Shown piece by piece: positions 9,124 through 18,492 of a stretch of DNA of 61,373 bases (within the stretch, counting starts at the first letter, position 1; each line of letters begins with the position of its first letter). The stretch is from positions 1-61,373 of the forward strand of contig MEOQ01000047.1 in the NCBI GenBank assembly GCA_001769275.1, read 5' to 3'. A program made the translations under genes and the position numbers. The notes beneath the pieces were generated by a model. The model was not told the DNA's origin. It searched no databases and saw only the letters and a program-made list of their open reading frames with translations. The stretch comes from Bacteroidetes bacterium GWF2_43_63. Lineage in GTDB: Bacteria; Bacteroidota; Bacteroidia; Bacteroidales; DTU049.

Positions 9124-11025
9124 ATGGTAGTAAAAGCCGGCACATATTTATCCCGCATCGATGGGCCCGAAGACCTGAAGAAGTTTACCCCGCAGGAATT
9201 AAAAATTCTAGCTGAGGAGCTCCGTGATTTCCTTATTGAGAACATGGCACGTCATCCCGGGCACCTGGGAGCCAATCTGGGCGTGGTTGAGCTGACCATC
9301 GCCCTGCATTATATTTTCGATTCACCGAAAGACCGTATAATCTGGGACGTTGGTCACCAGTCCTACATTCACAAAATTCTGACAGGGCGTCGCGATGTTT
9401 TTCATACAATACGCCAGAAAGATGGTCTCAGTGGTTTTCCAAAGCCATCTGAAAGCGAACATGACATTTTTGGCACCGGTCACAGCAGTACCAGTATTTC
9501 GGCGGCGCTGGGCATGGCCGTAGGAGAGCAAATTGACGGACTCAATAAAAATCATTTTATAGCATTCATCGGCGATGGAAGCATGACCGGCGGAGAAGCG
9601 TTTGAAGCATTAAACAATATTGGCGCAACTAAAAACAATATTCTGGTAGTGCTCAATGACAACGGAATTGCCATTGATGAAAACACTGGATCTTTTACAA
9701 GATATCTTACACGTATTACTGCTTCGCACACTTACAACAAACTCAAATACCGCATCTGGCGCGTGTTCCGCGGAACCTTTATTCAGAAAATCGCCAATAA
9801 AACATCGACCGCACTCAAATGGACCTGGCTTAAAAAATCAAATCTGTTCGAGGCTTTTAATCTTCGCTATTTTGGTCCGGTAGACGGTCATGATATCCGG
9901 CAACTGATCAGCGTTCTCGAAGATTTACGCGACATCAACGGTCCAAAGTTGTTGCATGTAATTACAACCAAAGGCAAAGGATACAAGCCGGCTGAAAAAG
10001 ATCAGGTTACGTTTCATGCCCCCGGACGCTATGATGCAAAGACAGGAGAAATTCTTGAAACTTCATGCGAATCCACTCCACCCAAATATCAGGTAATCTA
10101 CGGCAAAACCCTCACCGAGCTTGCGGAAAAGAATGATGACATTTGTGCCATCACACCCGCCATGATTTCAGGCAGCTCGCTCAATATCATGCAAAACCGT
10201 TTTCCTGACCGCGTTTTCGATGTCGGCATTGCCGAACAACATGCAGTTACATTTGCTGCGGGACTCGCAAAATCAGGACGAATTCCATTCTGCACGGTTT
10301 ACTCAACTTTTCTGCAGCGCGCATACGATCAGCTTATACACGATGTTGCCATTCAGAATCTTCCGGTTATTTTCGGTATTGATCGCGGTGGACTTGTTGG
10401 AGAAGATGGCGCTACGCATCACGGAGTCTTTGATCTGGCCTATTTGCGGACAGTTCCAAATATGATTATCGCTGCACCAATGAACGCTTTGCAGTTGCGC
10501 AATCTCATGTTTACAGCGCAACTGAAAAAGTCAGGACCATTTGCAATCCGCTATCCGCGCGGAAACTCAGATGATAAAAAATGGGAACAACCTTTTTCTG
10601 AAATCGAAATTGGTAAATCGGAAAAACTCCGCGAGGGAAAAGATATCGCCGTAATCTCAATCGGACAACCCGGTCTTGATGTTGTTTCACTATATCCAAA
10701 GCTGGATTCAGAAGGCATCAGCATCTCGCATTACAATATTATTTTTCTGAAACCTCTTGATGAAAATGCTTTGCACGAAGCATGCAAAAATCACAAAGCT
10801 ATAATTGCCATTGAGGACGGGACTATTAAAGGCGGCCTGGGAACAGCTGTTGCAGAATTCATGATGGAACATTCCTATTTCCTTCCATTAATCAAACTGG
10901 GCGTCCCGGATCGTTTTATTGAACACGGCACTGTGCCAGAACTCAAGAAGGAATGCGGTTTTGATGCCGAAGGAATTTATTCGGCAATCAAACAAACACA
11001 TACAAAAACAAATCAAACAAAATAA
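9124..11025 (+). CDS. dxs: 1-deoxy-D-xylulose-5-phosphate synthase
   Basis: The 633-residue product condenses pyruvate and glyceraldehyde 3-phosphate to DXP, the first step of the MEP isoprenoid pathway, which also feeds thiamine and pyridoxal synthesis. The thiamine-diphosphate motif GDGSMTGGEAFEALNNIG...NDNGIAID (about residues 150-182) is intact, as are the glycine-rich HPGHLGANLGVVELT region, GHSSTSISAALG, the transketolase pyrimidine-binding segment with catalytic Glu (DVGIAEQHAVTFAAGLA) and the active-site loop GLVGEDGATHHGVFDLAYLR. Length is as expected. A TAnnTTTG box sits 11 bases upstream. The next gene starts three bases after the stop codon, so the two are probably co-transcribed. 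Confidence 0.96.
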   Translation: MVVKAGTYLSRIDGPEDLKKFTPQELKILAEELRDFLIENMARHPGHLGANLGVVELTIALHYIFDSPKDRIIWDVGHQSYIHKILTGRRDVFHTIRQKDGLSGFPKPSESEHDIFGTGHSSTSISAALGMAVGEQIDGLNKNHFIAFIGDGSMTGGEAFEALNNIGATKNNILVVLNDNGIAIDENTGSFTRYLTRITASHTYNKLKYRIWRVFRGTFIQKIANKTSTALKWTWLKKSNLFEAFNLRYFGPVDGHDIRQLISVLEDLRDINGPKLLHVITTKGKGYKPAEKDQVTFHAPGRYDAKTGEILETSCESTPPKYQVIYGKTLTELAEKNDDICAITPAMISGSSLNIMQNRFPDRVFDVGIAEQHAVTFAAGLAKSGRIPFCTVYSTFLQRAYDQLIHDVAIQNLPVIFGIDRGGLVGEDGATHHGVFDLAYLRTVPNMIIAAPMNALQLRNLMFTAQLKKSGPFAIRYPRGNSDDKKWEQPFSEIEIGKSEKLREGKDIAVISIGQPGLDVVSLYPKLDSEGISISHYNIIFLKPLDENALHEACKNHKAIIAIEDGTIKGGLGTAVAEFMMEHSYFLPLIKLGVPDRFIEHGTVPELKKECGFDAEGIYSAIKQTHTKTNQTK

Positions 11026-11028
11026 GCT

Positions 11029-11364
11029 ATGGCAAACAAAAGAGCAATTAAAAAAGACGTGAATTATCTGACCAACGAAGTATTGGTTGATGGAATCATG
11101 CTCATGTCCTTATACAAAGAAGAAGAAGGCGAAGTAATCATGAAGGAACTTGAGAAAGTTGCCGAAAAAAGAAATCATGTGATTGATGCCCTTCAGCATG
11201 CTGAAAAAAAATTCGTACGTCTGCCGGACGAAGAAAGAAAAAACGGACGTGCTGCACGTTCAAAAGCTTTCCGCAAAGTAGTGAATGAAAAATTTGCCGC
11301 TTTCGAAGAAGCTCTGGATGCTGCTTACGAAAGTTTCGGCAAGCTGGCCAAAGAAGAAAAATAA
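11029..11364 (+). CDS. small conserved charged helical protein, function unknown
   Basis: The 111-residue product is rich in Lys and Glu and looks entirely helical, with no signal peptide, membrane segment or Cys pair. It resembles a family of small Bacteroidetes proteins of unknown function that begin MANKRxxKKxxNYL, but I can assign no activity. It starts three bases after dxs and ends one base before the radical SAM gene, so it is very probably made from the dxs message. The strong start match and tight packing argue that it is real. Confidence 0.8.
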   Translation: MANKRAIKKDVNYLTNEVLVDGIMLMSLYKEEEGEVIMKELEKVAEKRNHVIDALQHAEKKFVRLPDEERKNGRAARSKAFRKVVNEKFAAFEEALDAAYESFGKLAKEEK

Positions 11365-11365
11365 A

Positions 11366-12142
11366 ATGGATACACATCTTTTTGGAAGCATCATTTTCGG
11401 TCCGGTGCGCAGCCGCCGCTTAGGTTTATCCCTGGGTATCAACCTGCTGCCAGCTAATAAAAAGGTCTGCACATTCGATTGTGTCTATTGCGAATGCGGA
11501 TGGACCGATAAAACTTCAGCCGACGGATTACCAAAAGCCACAGAAGTTGTTGCGGAACTTGAGAAAAAACTGCAGGAAATGCAGGCTGCCGGCGAACTTC
11601 CTGATGCAATCACCTTTGCCGGCAATGGCGAACCCACCATGCATCCTGATTTTAGTTTCATTATGCGTGATTCGGTGCGATTGAGAGACGAGTATGCACC
11701 CGCCGCCAAAATCACGGTGCTCACCAACTCAACACAGCTTCACAAGCAAAAAATTGCGGATGCTATTGCTCTTGCCGATAAAGGGTTACTGAAACTCGAC
11801 ACGACCGATCCAAAACAATTCGAGTTGATAAACCGCGCTGCCAAAGGCATTGAGCTCAACGAGGTTATGCATTTCATTGAACAATTCACTGGTGAAAAAA
11901 TCATTCAGACCTTGGTGCTGCGCGGTGATAGTGAAGGCGAAAAAATCGACAACACTACCGAAGAATCGCTCCTGGCGCTGGCTGCATTTGTTTCGAAAAT
12001 CGATGCTATTGAATGGATGATCTATCCTATCGATCGCCCGACACCAGAAAAACAGCTTGAAAAAATGAGCCGCGAAGAGATGGATCGCATCGGTGAATTT
12101 GTCAGAAAACATACAAATGTGCCGGTGACAATCCGGTATTGA
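11366..12142 (+). CDS. radical SAM protein of the wyosine-synthase-like family
   Basis: The 258-residue protein carries the radical SAM cluster motif CTFDCVYC (Cys-x3-Cys-x2-Cys, about residues 34-41) followed by ITFAGNGEPTMHPDF, the glycine-rich SAM-binding segment, and VLTNSTQL. It resembles the COG0731-type group related to tRNA wyosine enzymes, whose bacterial members have no established reaction. I chose ATG 11366 because it follows the previous stop codon by one base and gives the family-typical start MDTHLFGSIIFGPVRSRRLG; the longer open frame runs back into the previous gene. Clustering with dxs and the small helical protein may be only operonic. Confidence 0.87.
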   Translation: MDTHLFGSIIFGPVRSRRLGLSLGINLLPANKKVCTFDCVYCECGWTDKTSADGLPKATEVVAELEKKLQEMQAAGELPDAITFAGNGEPTMHPDFSFIMRDSVRLRDEYAPAAKITVLTNSTQLHKQKIADAIALADKGLLKLDTTDPKQFELINRAAKGIELNEVMHFIEQFTGEKIIQTLVLRGDSEGEKIDNTTEESLLALAAFVSKIDAIEWMIYPIDRPTPEKQLEKMSREEMDRIGEFVRKHTNVPVTIRY

Positions 12143-12156
12143 TTTTTAACCAATTC

Positions 12157-12180
12157 TGTCATCCTGAGCGAAGTCGAAGG
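12157..12180 (+). repeat. dispersed word-like repeat (TGTCATCCTGAGCGAAG type)
   Basis: The sequence around CCTGAGCGAAGTCGAAGG occupies the short gap before metG. A relative on the other strand (CCCTTCGACAGGCTCAGG) is at 52578-52598, and its first 12 bases recur in reverse at 18366-18377. From memory this phrase is widespread in Bacteroidetes intergenic DNA. Confidence 0.6.
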
Positions 12181-12206
12181 ATTGACAGCCCTTTCCTTTT
12201 TGACCC

Positions 12207-14246
12207 ATGAAAGACTACAAACGATACACTGTTACAACTGCACTGCCCTACGCCAACGGACCGATACACATCGGACACATGGCCGGCGTTTATGTTCCCG
12301 CTGATATTTATGTGCGCTTTCTGCGCAAAACCGGACGCGATGTTCTTTTCATCGGCGGCAGCGACGAGCACGGCGTTCCCATCACCATCAAAGCGCGTCA
12401 GAAGGGCATTACACCGCAACAAGTCGTAGATGAGTATCATGGAATAATAAAAAAATCATTTGAAGATTTCGGAATGACTTTCGATATTTATTCGCGCACC
12501 AGTCTGCCCATTCATCACGAAACTGCTTCCGCCTTTTTCACAAAGCTGCATTCAGAGGGCAAGTTGACGCAAATGGAATCGGAGCAATATTTCGATGAAG
12601 AAGCTCAACAATTTCTGGCTGACCGCTATATCACAGGCACCTGCCCGCATTGCGGCAATGAACGCGCCTATGGCGACCAATGCGAAAAGTGCGGAACGTC
12701 GCTCAACGCCACAGATCTGATTGATCCAAAATCGACATTGTCGGGAAGCGCTCCTGTGAAACGCAAAACTTCTCATTGGTTTCTGCCGCTCGATCAGTAC
12801 GAAAACTGGCTCCGCGAGTGGATTCTCGACGGACACAAAGAATGGAAGACCAACGTGTATGGCCAGTGCAAAAGCTGGATCGATCAGGGCTTGCAGCCAC
12901 GCGCCGTTACGCGCGACCTCGACTGGGGAGTGAAAGTTCCGCTTGCCGATGCCGCAGGTAAAGTTCTGTACGTTTGGTTTGATGCGCCTATTGGATATAT
13001 TTCTGCTGCGCGCGACTGGGCACAGCAGACCGGAAAAAGCTGGGAAGAATATTGGAAAAGCGACGATTCGCGATTGATTCATTTCATCGGAAAAGACAAT
13101 ATTGTTTTCCACTGCATCATATTTCCGGCTATGCTGAAAGCCGAAGGCAGCTACATTCTGCCCGAAAATGTTCCAGCCAATGAGTTTCTGAATCTCGAAG
13201 GAGAAAAGATCAGCACCTCGCGCAACTGGGCTGTCTGGTTGCATGAATATCTCGAAGATTTTCCCGGAAAGCAGGATGTGTTGCGCTATGTGTTGACTGC
13301 CAATGCGCCGGAAACCAAGGATAACGATTTCACGTGGAAAGATTTTCAGGCACGCAACAACAACGAACTTGCCTCTATTTTCGGCAACTTTGTGAACCGT
13401 GCTATGGTGCTTACTCATAAATATTTTGAAGGTAAAGTACCTGCTTCAACACAAGGCGCAGAGCTCGATGACATCCTGAAGGAAATCGGCGTTCTGAAAG
13501 AAAAAATCACCGGAAGTCTCGAACATTTTCGATTCCGCGAAGCGTTGGGATTTTTCATGGACATTGCCCGGATTGGCAATAAATATCTCACCGACAAAGA
13601 GCCATGGAAAGTATTTAAAGAAAACCCGGAAGCCGTGAAAGGCATTCTGAACAACGTGTTGCAGATCTCTGCAAACATGGCCATCCTTTCTGAAATATTC
13701 CTGCCGTTCACGGCGACAAAGTTGAAATCGATGTTGAACATGAACGAAGCTTCTTGGGATGATATCGGCAAAGCGTTGTTGAATGAAGGATTGCAATTGA
13801 ACCAACCGGAATTACTTTTTGAAAAAATTGATGATGCCGATATACAGAAACAGCTGGATAAGCTCGAGGCATCGAAGATTGCGAATAAAGCTTCAAATGT
13901 CAGCTACGAGCAGGTGAAGCCGGATATTTCGTTCGACGACTTTTCAAAAATAGATTTACGCGTTGGAAAAATTCTTGAAGCTGAAAAAGTTGCCAAGACA
14001 AAAAAACTCATGAAGCTGAGTGTTGACATGGGTTTTGAAACACGCACCATTGTATCGGGTGTTGCTGAATATTTTACACCAGAGCAGATGATCGGAAAGA
14101 AAGTCGTTGTGGTAGCCAATCTCGGCAAGCGCGACATCAAAGGCGTGGAGTCGAACGGAATGATTCTCTTTGCCGAAAATTCCGATGGCACGCTGATGAT
14201 GGTGAATCCGAGTGATGAAGCCATGTGCGGTGGAATGGTTAAGTGA
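12207..14246 (+). CDS. metG: methionyl-tRNA synthetase
   Basis: The 679-residue enzyme charges tRNA(Met). The class I signature HIGH is seen in [18 protein letters not shown] (about residues 18-35), the KMSKS counterpart is KISTSRNW, and the zinc knuckle is [20 protein letters not shown]-terminal Trbp111-like tRNA-binding domain (about residues 575-679, starting [18 protein letters not shown]) is fused, as in many bacterial forms. Length is normal. It precedes gatE by about 400 bases of repeat-rich DNA, so co-regulation with gatDE is possible but unproven. Confidence 0.96.
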   Translation: MKDYKRYTVTTALPYANGPIHIGHMAGVYVPADIYVRFLRKTGRDVLFIGGSDEHGVPITIKARQKGITPQQVVDEYHGIIKKSFEDFGMTFDIYSRTSLPIHHETASAFFTKLHSEGKLTQMESEQYFDEEAQQFLADRYITGTCPHCGNERAYGDQCEKCGTSLNATDLIDPKSTLSGSAPVKRKTSHWFLPLDQYENWLREWILDGHKEWKTNVYGQCKSWIDQGLQPRAVTRDLDWGVKVPLADAAGKVLYVWFDAPIGYISAARDWAQQTGKSWEEYWKSDDSRLIHFIGKDNIVFHCIIFPAMLKAEGSYILPENVPANEFLNLEGEKISTSRNWAVWLHEYLEDFPGKQDVLRYVLTANAPETKDNDFTWKDFQARNNNELASIFGNFVNRAMVLTHKYFEGKVPASTQGAELDDILKEIGVLKEKITGSLEHFRFREALGFFMDIARIGNKYLTDKEPWKVFKENPEAVKGILNNVLQISANMAILSEIFLPFTATKLKSMLNMNEASWDDIGKALLNEGLQLNQPELLFEKIDDADIQKQLDKLEASKIANKASNVSYEQVKPDISFDDFSKIDLRVGKILEAEKVAKTKKLMKLSVDMGFETRTIVSGVAEYFTPEQMIGKKVVVVANLGKRDIKGVESNGMILFAENSDGTLMMVNPSDEAMCGGMVK

Positions 14247-14251
14247 ACATC

Positions 14252-14540
14252 GAACACTGAACAAGGAACAAGAAAGGCAGAAGGAACACCGAACACTGAA
14301 CAAGGAACAAGGAAGGCAGGAGGAAGAAGGAAATACAAAAATCTGAACATCAATCTTTGTTCAGAGTCCAAAACACAGTCTATGGTTTTCACTTCGAATT
14401 TCACACTTCCTTGTTCAGTGTTTATAAGACGTTCTTTTGCATTTACTTCGAAATTTCATCCTTCCTTGTTCAGTGTTCGATGTTCTACAGGGGATTTCAC
14501 TTCAAATTTCTCATTTCCTTGTTCGGTGTTCATTGTTCAT
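14252..14540. repeat. inverted array of GAACACTGAACAAGGAA repeats
   Basis: The 17-base word occurs twice in forward orientation (14252-14268, 14291-14307) and three times in reverse complement with 0-1 changes (14406-14422, 14461-14477, 14514-14530). The reverse copies are spaced 53-55 bases apart with related filler (TTTCACTTCRAATTTC). Forward and reverse halves could fold on each other. It fills most of the metG-gatE gap; no gene is seen there. Confidence 0.85.
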
Positions 14541-14605
14541 AGGGGGTTTTTAACCAATGTTTGAAAAAAAGCCGTGTTTTTTATCGGTTTGTTTCTGATT
14601 TATTT

Positions 14606-14613
14606 TACTTTTG
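14606..14613 (+). promoter_or_regulatory. -7 promoter box of gatE-gatD
   Basis: TACTTTTG matches TAnnTTTG and lies 33 bases before the gatE ATG. No -33 TTTG at the right distance was found, so the assignment rests on the -7 box alone. Confidence 0.5.
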
Positions 14614-14646
14614 ACAAATAATTCAGAATAAAACAGTATCAATCAC

Positions 14647-16626
14647 ATGAGAACTGATTTCGACGCTCGTGCCAATTACGAGAACAGCAAAAAGGAAGTC
14701 GGGTATGTACCTCGTCGCGAGGCCACACAAGCCACTTACGACTCCATCGGCTTTATGTCGGGCCTTGAAGTGCATCAGCAATTGCTGACGGAAAAGAAAC
14801 TTTTCTGCAACTGCCCTGCCGGCAAATTCAATCACAGCGATGTTTACGATGCAGAAGTCATTCGTCATATGCGCCCTACACTGAGTGAGCTTGGCGAGTA
14901 TGACGGAACCGCGCTGATGGAATTCAAAACCCGCAAGGAAATAGTTTACCGCGTTAAAAACGAAACTACCTGCACGTATGAAGTGGACGACACACCGCCG
15001 TTCCCCATCAATCGTCAGGCGCTGGATATTGCAATCAGAATCTCACTTTTATCGAAACTGAACATTGTAGGCGAAGTGCATATTACCCGCAAGCAGTATC
15101 TCGACGGCAGCATCCCGACAGGGTTTCAGCGCACCGCCATCATTGGTGTTGAGGGCGAACTTGCGATGAAAGATAAAAAAATTCGACTGATTCAACTCAG
15201 CATCGAAGAAGACAGCTGCCGCGAAATCAGCGATATTGGCCACACCCGCGTTTATAAAACCGATCGTCTTGGAATGCCGCTGATCGAAACAGTGACTTAT
15301 CCGGACATGAAAAATCCGGACGAAGTAAAAGAAGTCTGTGATTATATTCGTTTTCTGAATCGTAGTACAGGACTTGTCCGCACAGGCATCGGCGCCGGCC
15401 GCGAAGACGTGAATGTAAGCTGCAAAGGCGGAACCCGCATCGAAATCAAAGGCGTGGCTCACACCAAATGGATTCCTGAACTCACACATGTCGAGTGCTT
15501 CCGCCAATGGGCATTGCTGAAGGTGCGTGAAAAACTGCAGAAGAAAATCGGCACTGCTGCCAATTGGAAAATGCGTCATGAATTTCTCGATTACGACATG
15601 TTCGAAATCACATTCGAACCGCTGAAAATCGCACGTGATGCGGGCCACAAAATTGTCGCGGTTAATCTTCCGGGCTTCCGTGGCATTCTGAGCCATTTCA
15701 CCCAGCCGACCAAAATGTTCGCCAATGAAATTTCGGATCGTCTGAAAGTGATTGCCTGTCTCGAAAAACCGAATATGCTGCATACGGAGCAATTCGACAA
15801 TATAATTACAGCTGTTGATCTGGAAATCATCGCCCCTATGCTCGATGCACGCGACGACGATGCACAGATTATTTTCTGGGGACCTGAAGCCGACATCAAA
15901 ACAGCTCTCGAAGTCATCGAGGAGCGTTGCCGTATGGCTTTTGAAGGCATTCCCAACGAAACACGCAAGAGCTTCGAAGACGGCTCAACCATTTTCGAAC
16001 GCGTGCTGCCAGGTGCCGACCGTATGTATCCAGACACCGACAGCGCTCCGATTCCGCTCACCGACAAGCAGATCGAAGATCTCCGCAAAGACCTACCGAC
16101 TGAAGTGAGTGAACGCTACACCCAATTGAAAAAATGGGGCGTTGCCGAAAGTACGTATTACTACCTCTTCACAAATAATCTGTATCCGGCCATAGAAGCC
16201 ATCAGCAAGAATACCGACACCGATCCGAAATGGGTTGGCAATTTCATCGGTCACCGCCTGAAATGGGTGGAAGGACATTTTGAAAAAGGCGCCGGTTTCA
16301 GCATCAACAATATTGAAAGCATGATTCAATATCTGAAGAAAAATCACATGGATCTGCGTTATGCATACAACATGCTGCCCGTGGTTTATCAGTATCCGAA
16401 AATGGATTTTGATTCTGTGCTGATCAGTTTGAAATTCAAAGCGCTGAAATCCGATGAAATAACCGAAAAGATCAGTTTCCTGAATGAAAAGTTTGGAACG
16501 GTTTGTCACACCGACACACCCGAAAACCGCACCAACTGGATCATGGGAGAGCTGCAGCGCATAGCCCGCGGCAACATGAGTCTGACCGAATTACACACAA
16601 TCGTTAAACAGAAAATTTCAAAATAA
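14647..16626 (+). CDS. gatE: Glu-tRNA(Gln) amidotransferase subunit E (GatE, archaeal-type)
   Basis: The 659-residue protein matches GatE, the kinase/tRNA-binding subunit of the GatDE amidotransferase that converts Glu-tRNA(Gln) to Gln-tRNA(Gln). The GatB/E cradle is plain: MSGLEVHQQLLTEKKLFCNC, the amidotransferase core with Glu/Asp/His ligands (EDSCREISDIGHTRVYKTDR, IGAGREDVNVSCKGGTRIEI), and a central insertion characteristic of GatE rather than GatB. A helical, YqeY-like tail (about residues 500-659) ends GNMSLTELHTIVKQKISK. It is longer than typical GatB (about 480 residues) and matches the GatE size. The stop codon overlaps the gatD start (TAATG). GatDE is regarded as the archaeal system, so its presence in a Bacteroidota genome is notable. 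Substrate specificity here is inferred from family membership. Confidence 0.9.
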   Translation: MRTDFDARANYENSKKEVGYVPRREATQATYDSIGFMSGLEVHQQLLTEKKLFCNCPAGKFNHSDVYDAEVIRHMRPTLSELGEYDGTALMEFKTRKEIVYRVKNETTCTYEVDDTPPFPINRQALDIAIRISLLSKLNIVGEVHITRKQYLDGSIPTGFQRTAIIGVEGELAMKDKKIRLIQLSIEEDSCREISDIGHTRVYKTDRLGMPLIETVTYPDMKNPDEVKEVCDYIRFLNRSTGLVRTGIGAGREDVNVSCKGGTRIEIKGVAHTKWIPELTHVECFRQWALLKVREKLQKKIGTAANWKMRHEFLDYDMFEITFEPLKIARDAGHKIVAVNLPGFRGILSHFTQPTKMFANEISDRLKVIACLEKPNMLHTEQFDNIITAVDLEIIAPMLDARDDDAQIIFWGPEADIKTALEVIEERCRMAFEGIPNETRKSFEDGSTIFERVLPGADRMYPDTDSAPIPLTDKQIEDLRKDLPTEVSERYTQLKKWGVAESTYYYLFTNNLYPAIEAISKNTDTDPKWVGNFIGHRLKWVEGHFEKGAGFSINNIESMIQYLKKNHMDLRYAYNMLPVVYQYPKMDFDSVLISLKFKALKSDEITEKISFLNEKFGTVCHTDTPENRTNWIMGELQRIARGNMSLTELHTIVKQKISK

Positions 16627-18011
16627 TGAGCGAAGATTTTTTCCAGGGATATAAGGGCCATGCGCTCGAACTGCTGAAGAAATATCAGGTCCGTGTTTGG
16701 GGTCAGGCCGAAGTGGAAACCACCCGCGGCAATTTTCAGGGCACCGTGCTGCCACGTTCCGAAAACGACGATGACAAACACATTGTGTTGAAAATCATCA
16801 CCGGCTATAACGTTGGTGTTGACACCACCACCATTCTGAACATGAAGGAGACCGGCTACAAAAAAGCCAATTATAAAATTCCTGAAAAGCAATTTCCGGT
16901 TACTCCCGGTTTACCGAAGGTAAAACTGCTCGGAACCGGCGGTACCATTGCTTCACGTCTCGACTACCGCACCGGAGCTGTGATTCCGGCGTTCACTCCG
17001 GGAGAATTATATGGCGCTGTTCCCGAACTGGCCGATATCTGCAACCTCACCACCGATAAGCTCTTTGCGGTTTTCAGCGAAAACATGGGACCGGAGCAGT
17101 ATAAAAAACTGGCCATTGCCATTGGCGAAGAAATTGAAAAAGGAATTGATGGTATTGTGATCGGTCACGGAACCGACACACTCTCACATACCGCAGCTGC
17201 ATTAACTTTTATGGTGCAGAATTCACCAGTACCCATCGTACTCGTAGGCTCACAGCGCTCTTCGGACCGACCAAGTTCCGATGCCGCACTCAATCTGATG
17301 CATTCAATGACCGCTGCTGGTCATGGCGATATTGCCGAAGTAATGGTGTGTATGTTCGGACCAACATCGGACGAATATGGATTCCTCCACCGTGGTACGC
17401 GCGTTCGCAAAATGCACTCGTCGTATCGCTCTACATTCCGCACCCTGAGCGATGTTCCGCTTGCCACCATTACACGCAAAGGCGTTGTTCCGATCAAACA
17501 GAATTACAATCCGCGTCGCAAAGACCGCAAAGTCAATATCTATCCGTATTTCGAAGAGAAGGTTGCCATCGTCTATTATTATCCGAACATGATGCCCGAC
17601 ATTATCGACAGTCTGGTTGACAATGGCTACCGCGGAATCATCATTGCCGGAACCGGATTGGGACACATCAACAAACCGCTGTATCCCGCCATTGAACGCG
17701 CGCACGCAAAGGGCGTACATATGTTCATGGCCGTTCAAACGATGTATGGATATTGCCATATGTTTGTGTATGACACCGGTCGCGACCTGATGGCAAAAGG
17801 CATTGTTCCTGCCGGCAACATGTTGCCCGAAACTGCTTACATCAAACTGGGCTGGGTACTTGGTCAGACCGACGATCCCGAAGAAGTGAAGCGACTGATG
17901 CTGACACCCATCAACGATGAAATCACCGAGCGAGAGCCATACAACGGGTATCTTGTTTTGCAGGGCGGCGTGAAAGAGGTGGACGATTTTGTGAAAGCAT
18001 TCCACAAGTAA
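16626..18011 (+). CDS. gatD: Glu-tRNA(Gln) amidotransferase subunit D (GatD, asparaginase-like)
   Basis: The 461-residue protein is the glutaminase/asparaginase-type subunit that supplies ammonia to GatE. Residues about 20-75 form the small beta-barrel domain found in GatD and absent from ordinary L-asparaginases (VRVWGQAEVETTRGNFQGTV). The catalytic domain shows the first Thr in LLGTGGTIASR (about 103-107), the Thr-Asp pair in IGHGTDTLS (about 181-184) and the Lys in RVRKMHSSYRS (about 261). Length and the N-terminal domain, together with adjacency to gatE (one-base overlap), exclude a plain asparaginase. Gene order is gatE-gatD. Confidence 0.92.
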   Translation: MSEDFFQGYKGHALELLKKYQVRVWGQAEVETTRGNFQGTVLPRSENDDDKHIVLKIITGYNVGVDTTTILNMKETGYKKANYKIPEKQFPVTPGLPKVKLLGTGGTIASRLDYRTGAVIPAFTPGELYGAVPELADICNLTTDKLFAVFSENMGPEQYKKLAIAIGEEIEKGIDGIVIGHGTDTLSHTAAALTFMVQNSPVPIVLVGSQRSSDRPSSDAALNLMHSMTAAGHGDIAEVMVCMFGPTSDEYGFLHRGTRVRKMHSSYRSTFRTLSDVPLATITRKGVVPIKQNYNPRRKDRKVNIYPYFEEKVAIVYYYPNMMPDIIDSLVDNGYRGIIIAGTGLGHINKPLYPAIERAHAKGVHMFMAVQTMYGYCHMFVYDTGRDLMAKGIVPAGNMLPETAYIKLGWVLGQTDDPEEVKRLMLTPINDEITEREPYNGYLVLQGGVKEVDDFVKAFHK

Positions 18012-18492
18012 TAGTTATTGGTTAATAGTGAATGGTTATTGGTGAGTGGTCCGTTGTGAGTTATGCTTCGCAAAGGTGGAAATGCGCGACTGCGATTGAC
18101 AAAATAATTGAGTGGTGCACATCGATACAAAAAAACTTTTGACTAATTGTTTTTTTGAAAATCAACAAAAGAATTAAAATTGATTCCCGGTCGTTTATGA
18201 TATTTAGCTTCAATGACACAGCCGGGATCACATTCAACTCAACAGACTTTTCTTTTGTTGGTTTTCGCTGTCTCCTTCCTTGCACGCTGCCCCCTTCCTT
18301 GTCCGCTGCGAAGCTGGTGGAGATACGTTTGAAGACAGCTGTTTTCCAGGTCGTCATTTCAAACACTCAGGATGACAGCTGGCGCGGATACTTCGCTAGC
18401 CACTCAAGGAAAAGTGCTACAGGAGCGAATTCCGATAGCTATCGGAACAGGATGATAGCGGCTTTAAGTTCTACCCACTATACTCGTAAGCT
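18012..18492. other. intergenic region with repeats
   Basis: This 480-base stretch holds no convincing gene. It starts with word-like tandem DNA (GTTATTGGTTAATAGTGAAT, then GGTTATTGGTGAGTGG), includes CTCAGGATGACAG (18366-18378, reverse of a word before metG), and ends with the GCTACAGGAG...CCGATAGCTATCGG element (18414-18459) shared with 21312-21356. Confidence 0.5.
18414..18459 (+). repeat. dispersed CCGATAGCTATCGG element, copy 1
   Basis: About 45 bases are shared with 21312-21356 with few differences, centred on the palindrome CCGATAGCTATCGG followed by AACAGGATGA. Both copies are intergenic and in the same orientation. Confidence 0.7.

Noticed and set aside
12552-13418. 288-codon minus-strand frame inside metG
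   Set aside because: It is opposite the catalytic core of a complete methionyl-tRNA synthetase gene and is a shadow frame.
14252-14540. Possible CRISPR array
   Set aside because: The repeats are short, occur in both orientations, the intervening DNA is itself repetitive, and no cas genes are nearby.
15049-15792. 247-codon minus-strand frame inside gatE
   Set aside because: gatE is clearly coding on the plus strand with intact family motifs; this frame has no homology signal and is a shadow.
16626-18011. Reading gatD as a plain L-asparaginase
   Set aside because: The extra N-terminal barrel, the length of 461 residues and the one-base overlap with gatE fit GatD, not a free asparaginase.
18061-18366. 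101-codon minus-strand frame between gatD and the TSUP gene
   Set aside because: It has no family resemblance or start signal and lies in repeat-containing intergenic DNA.
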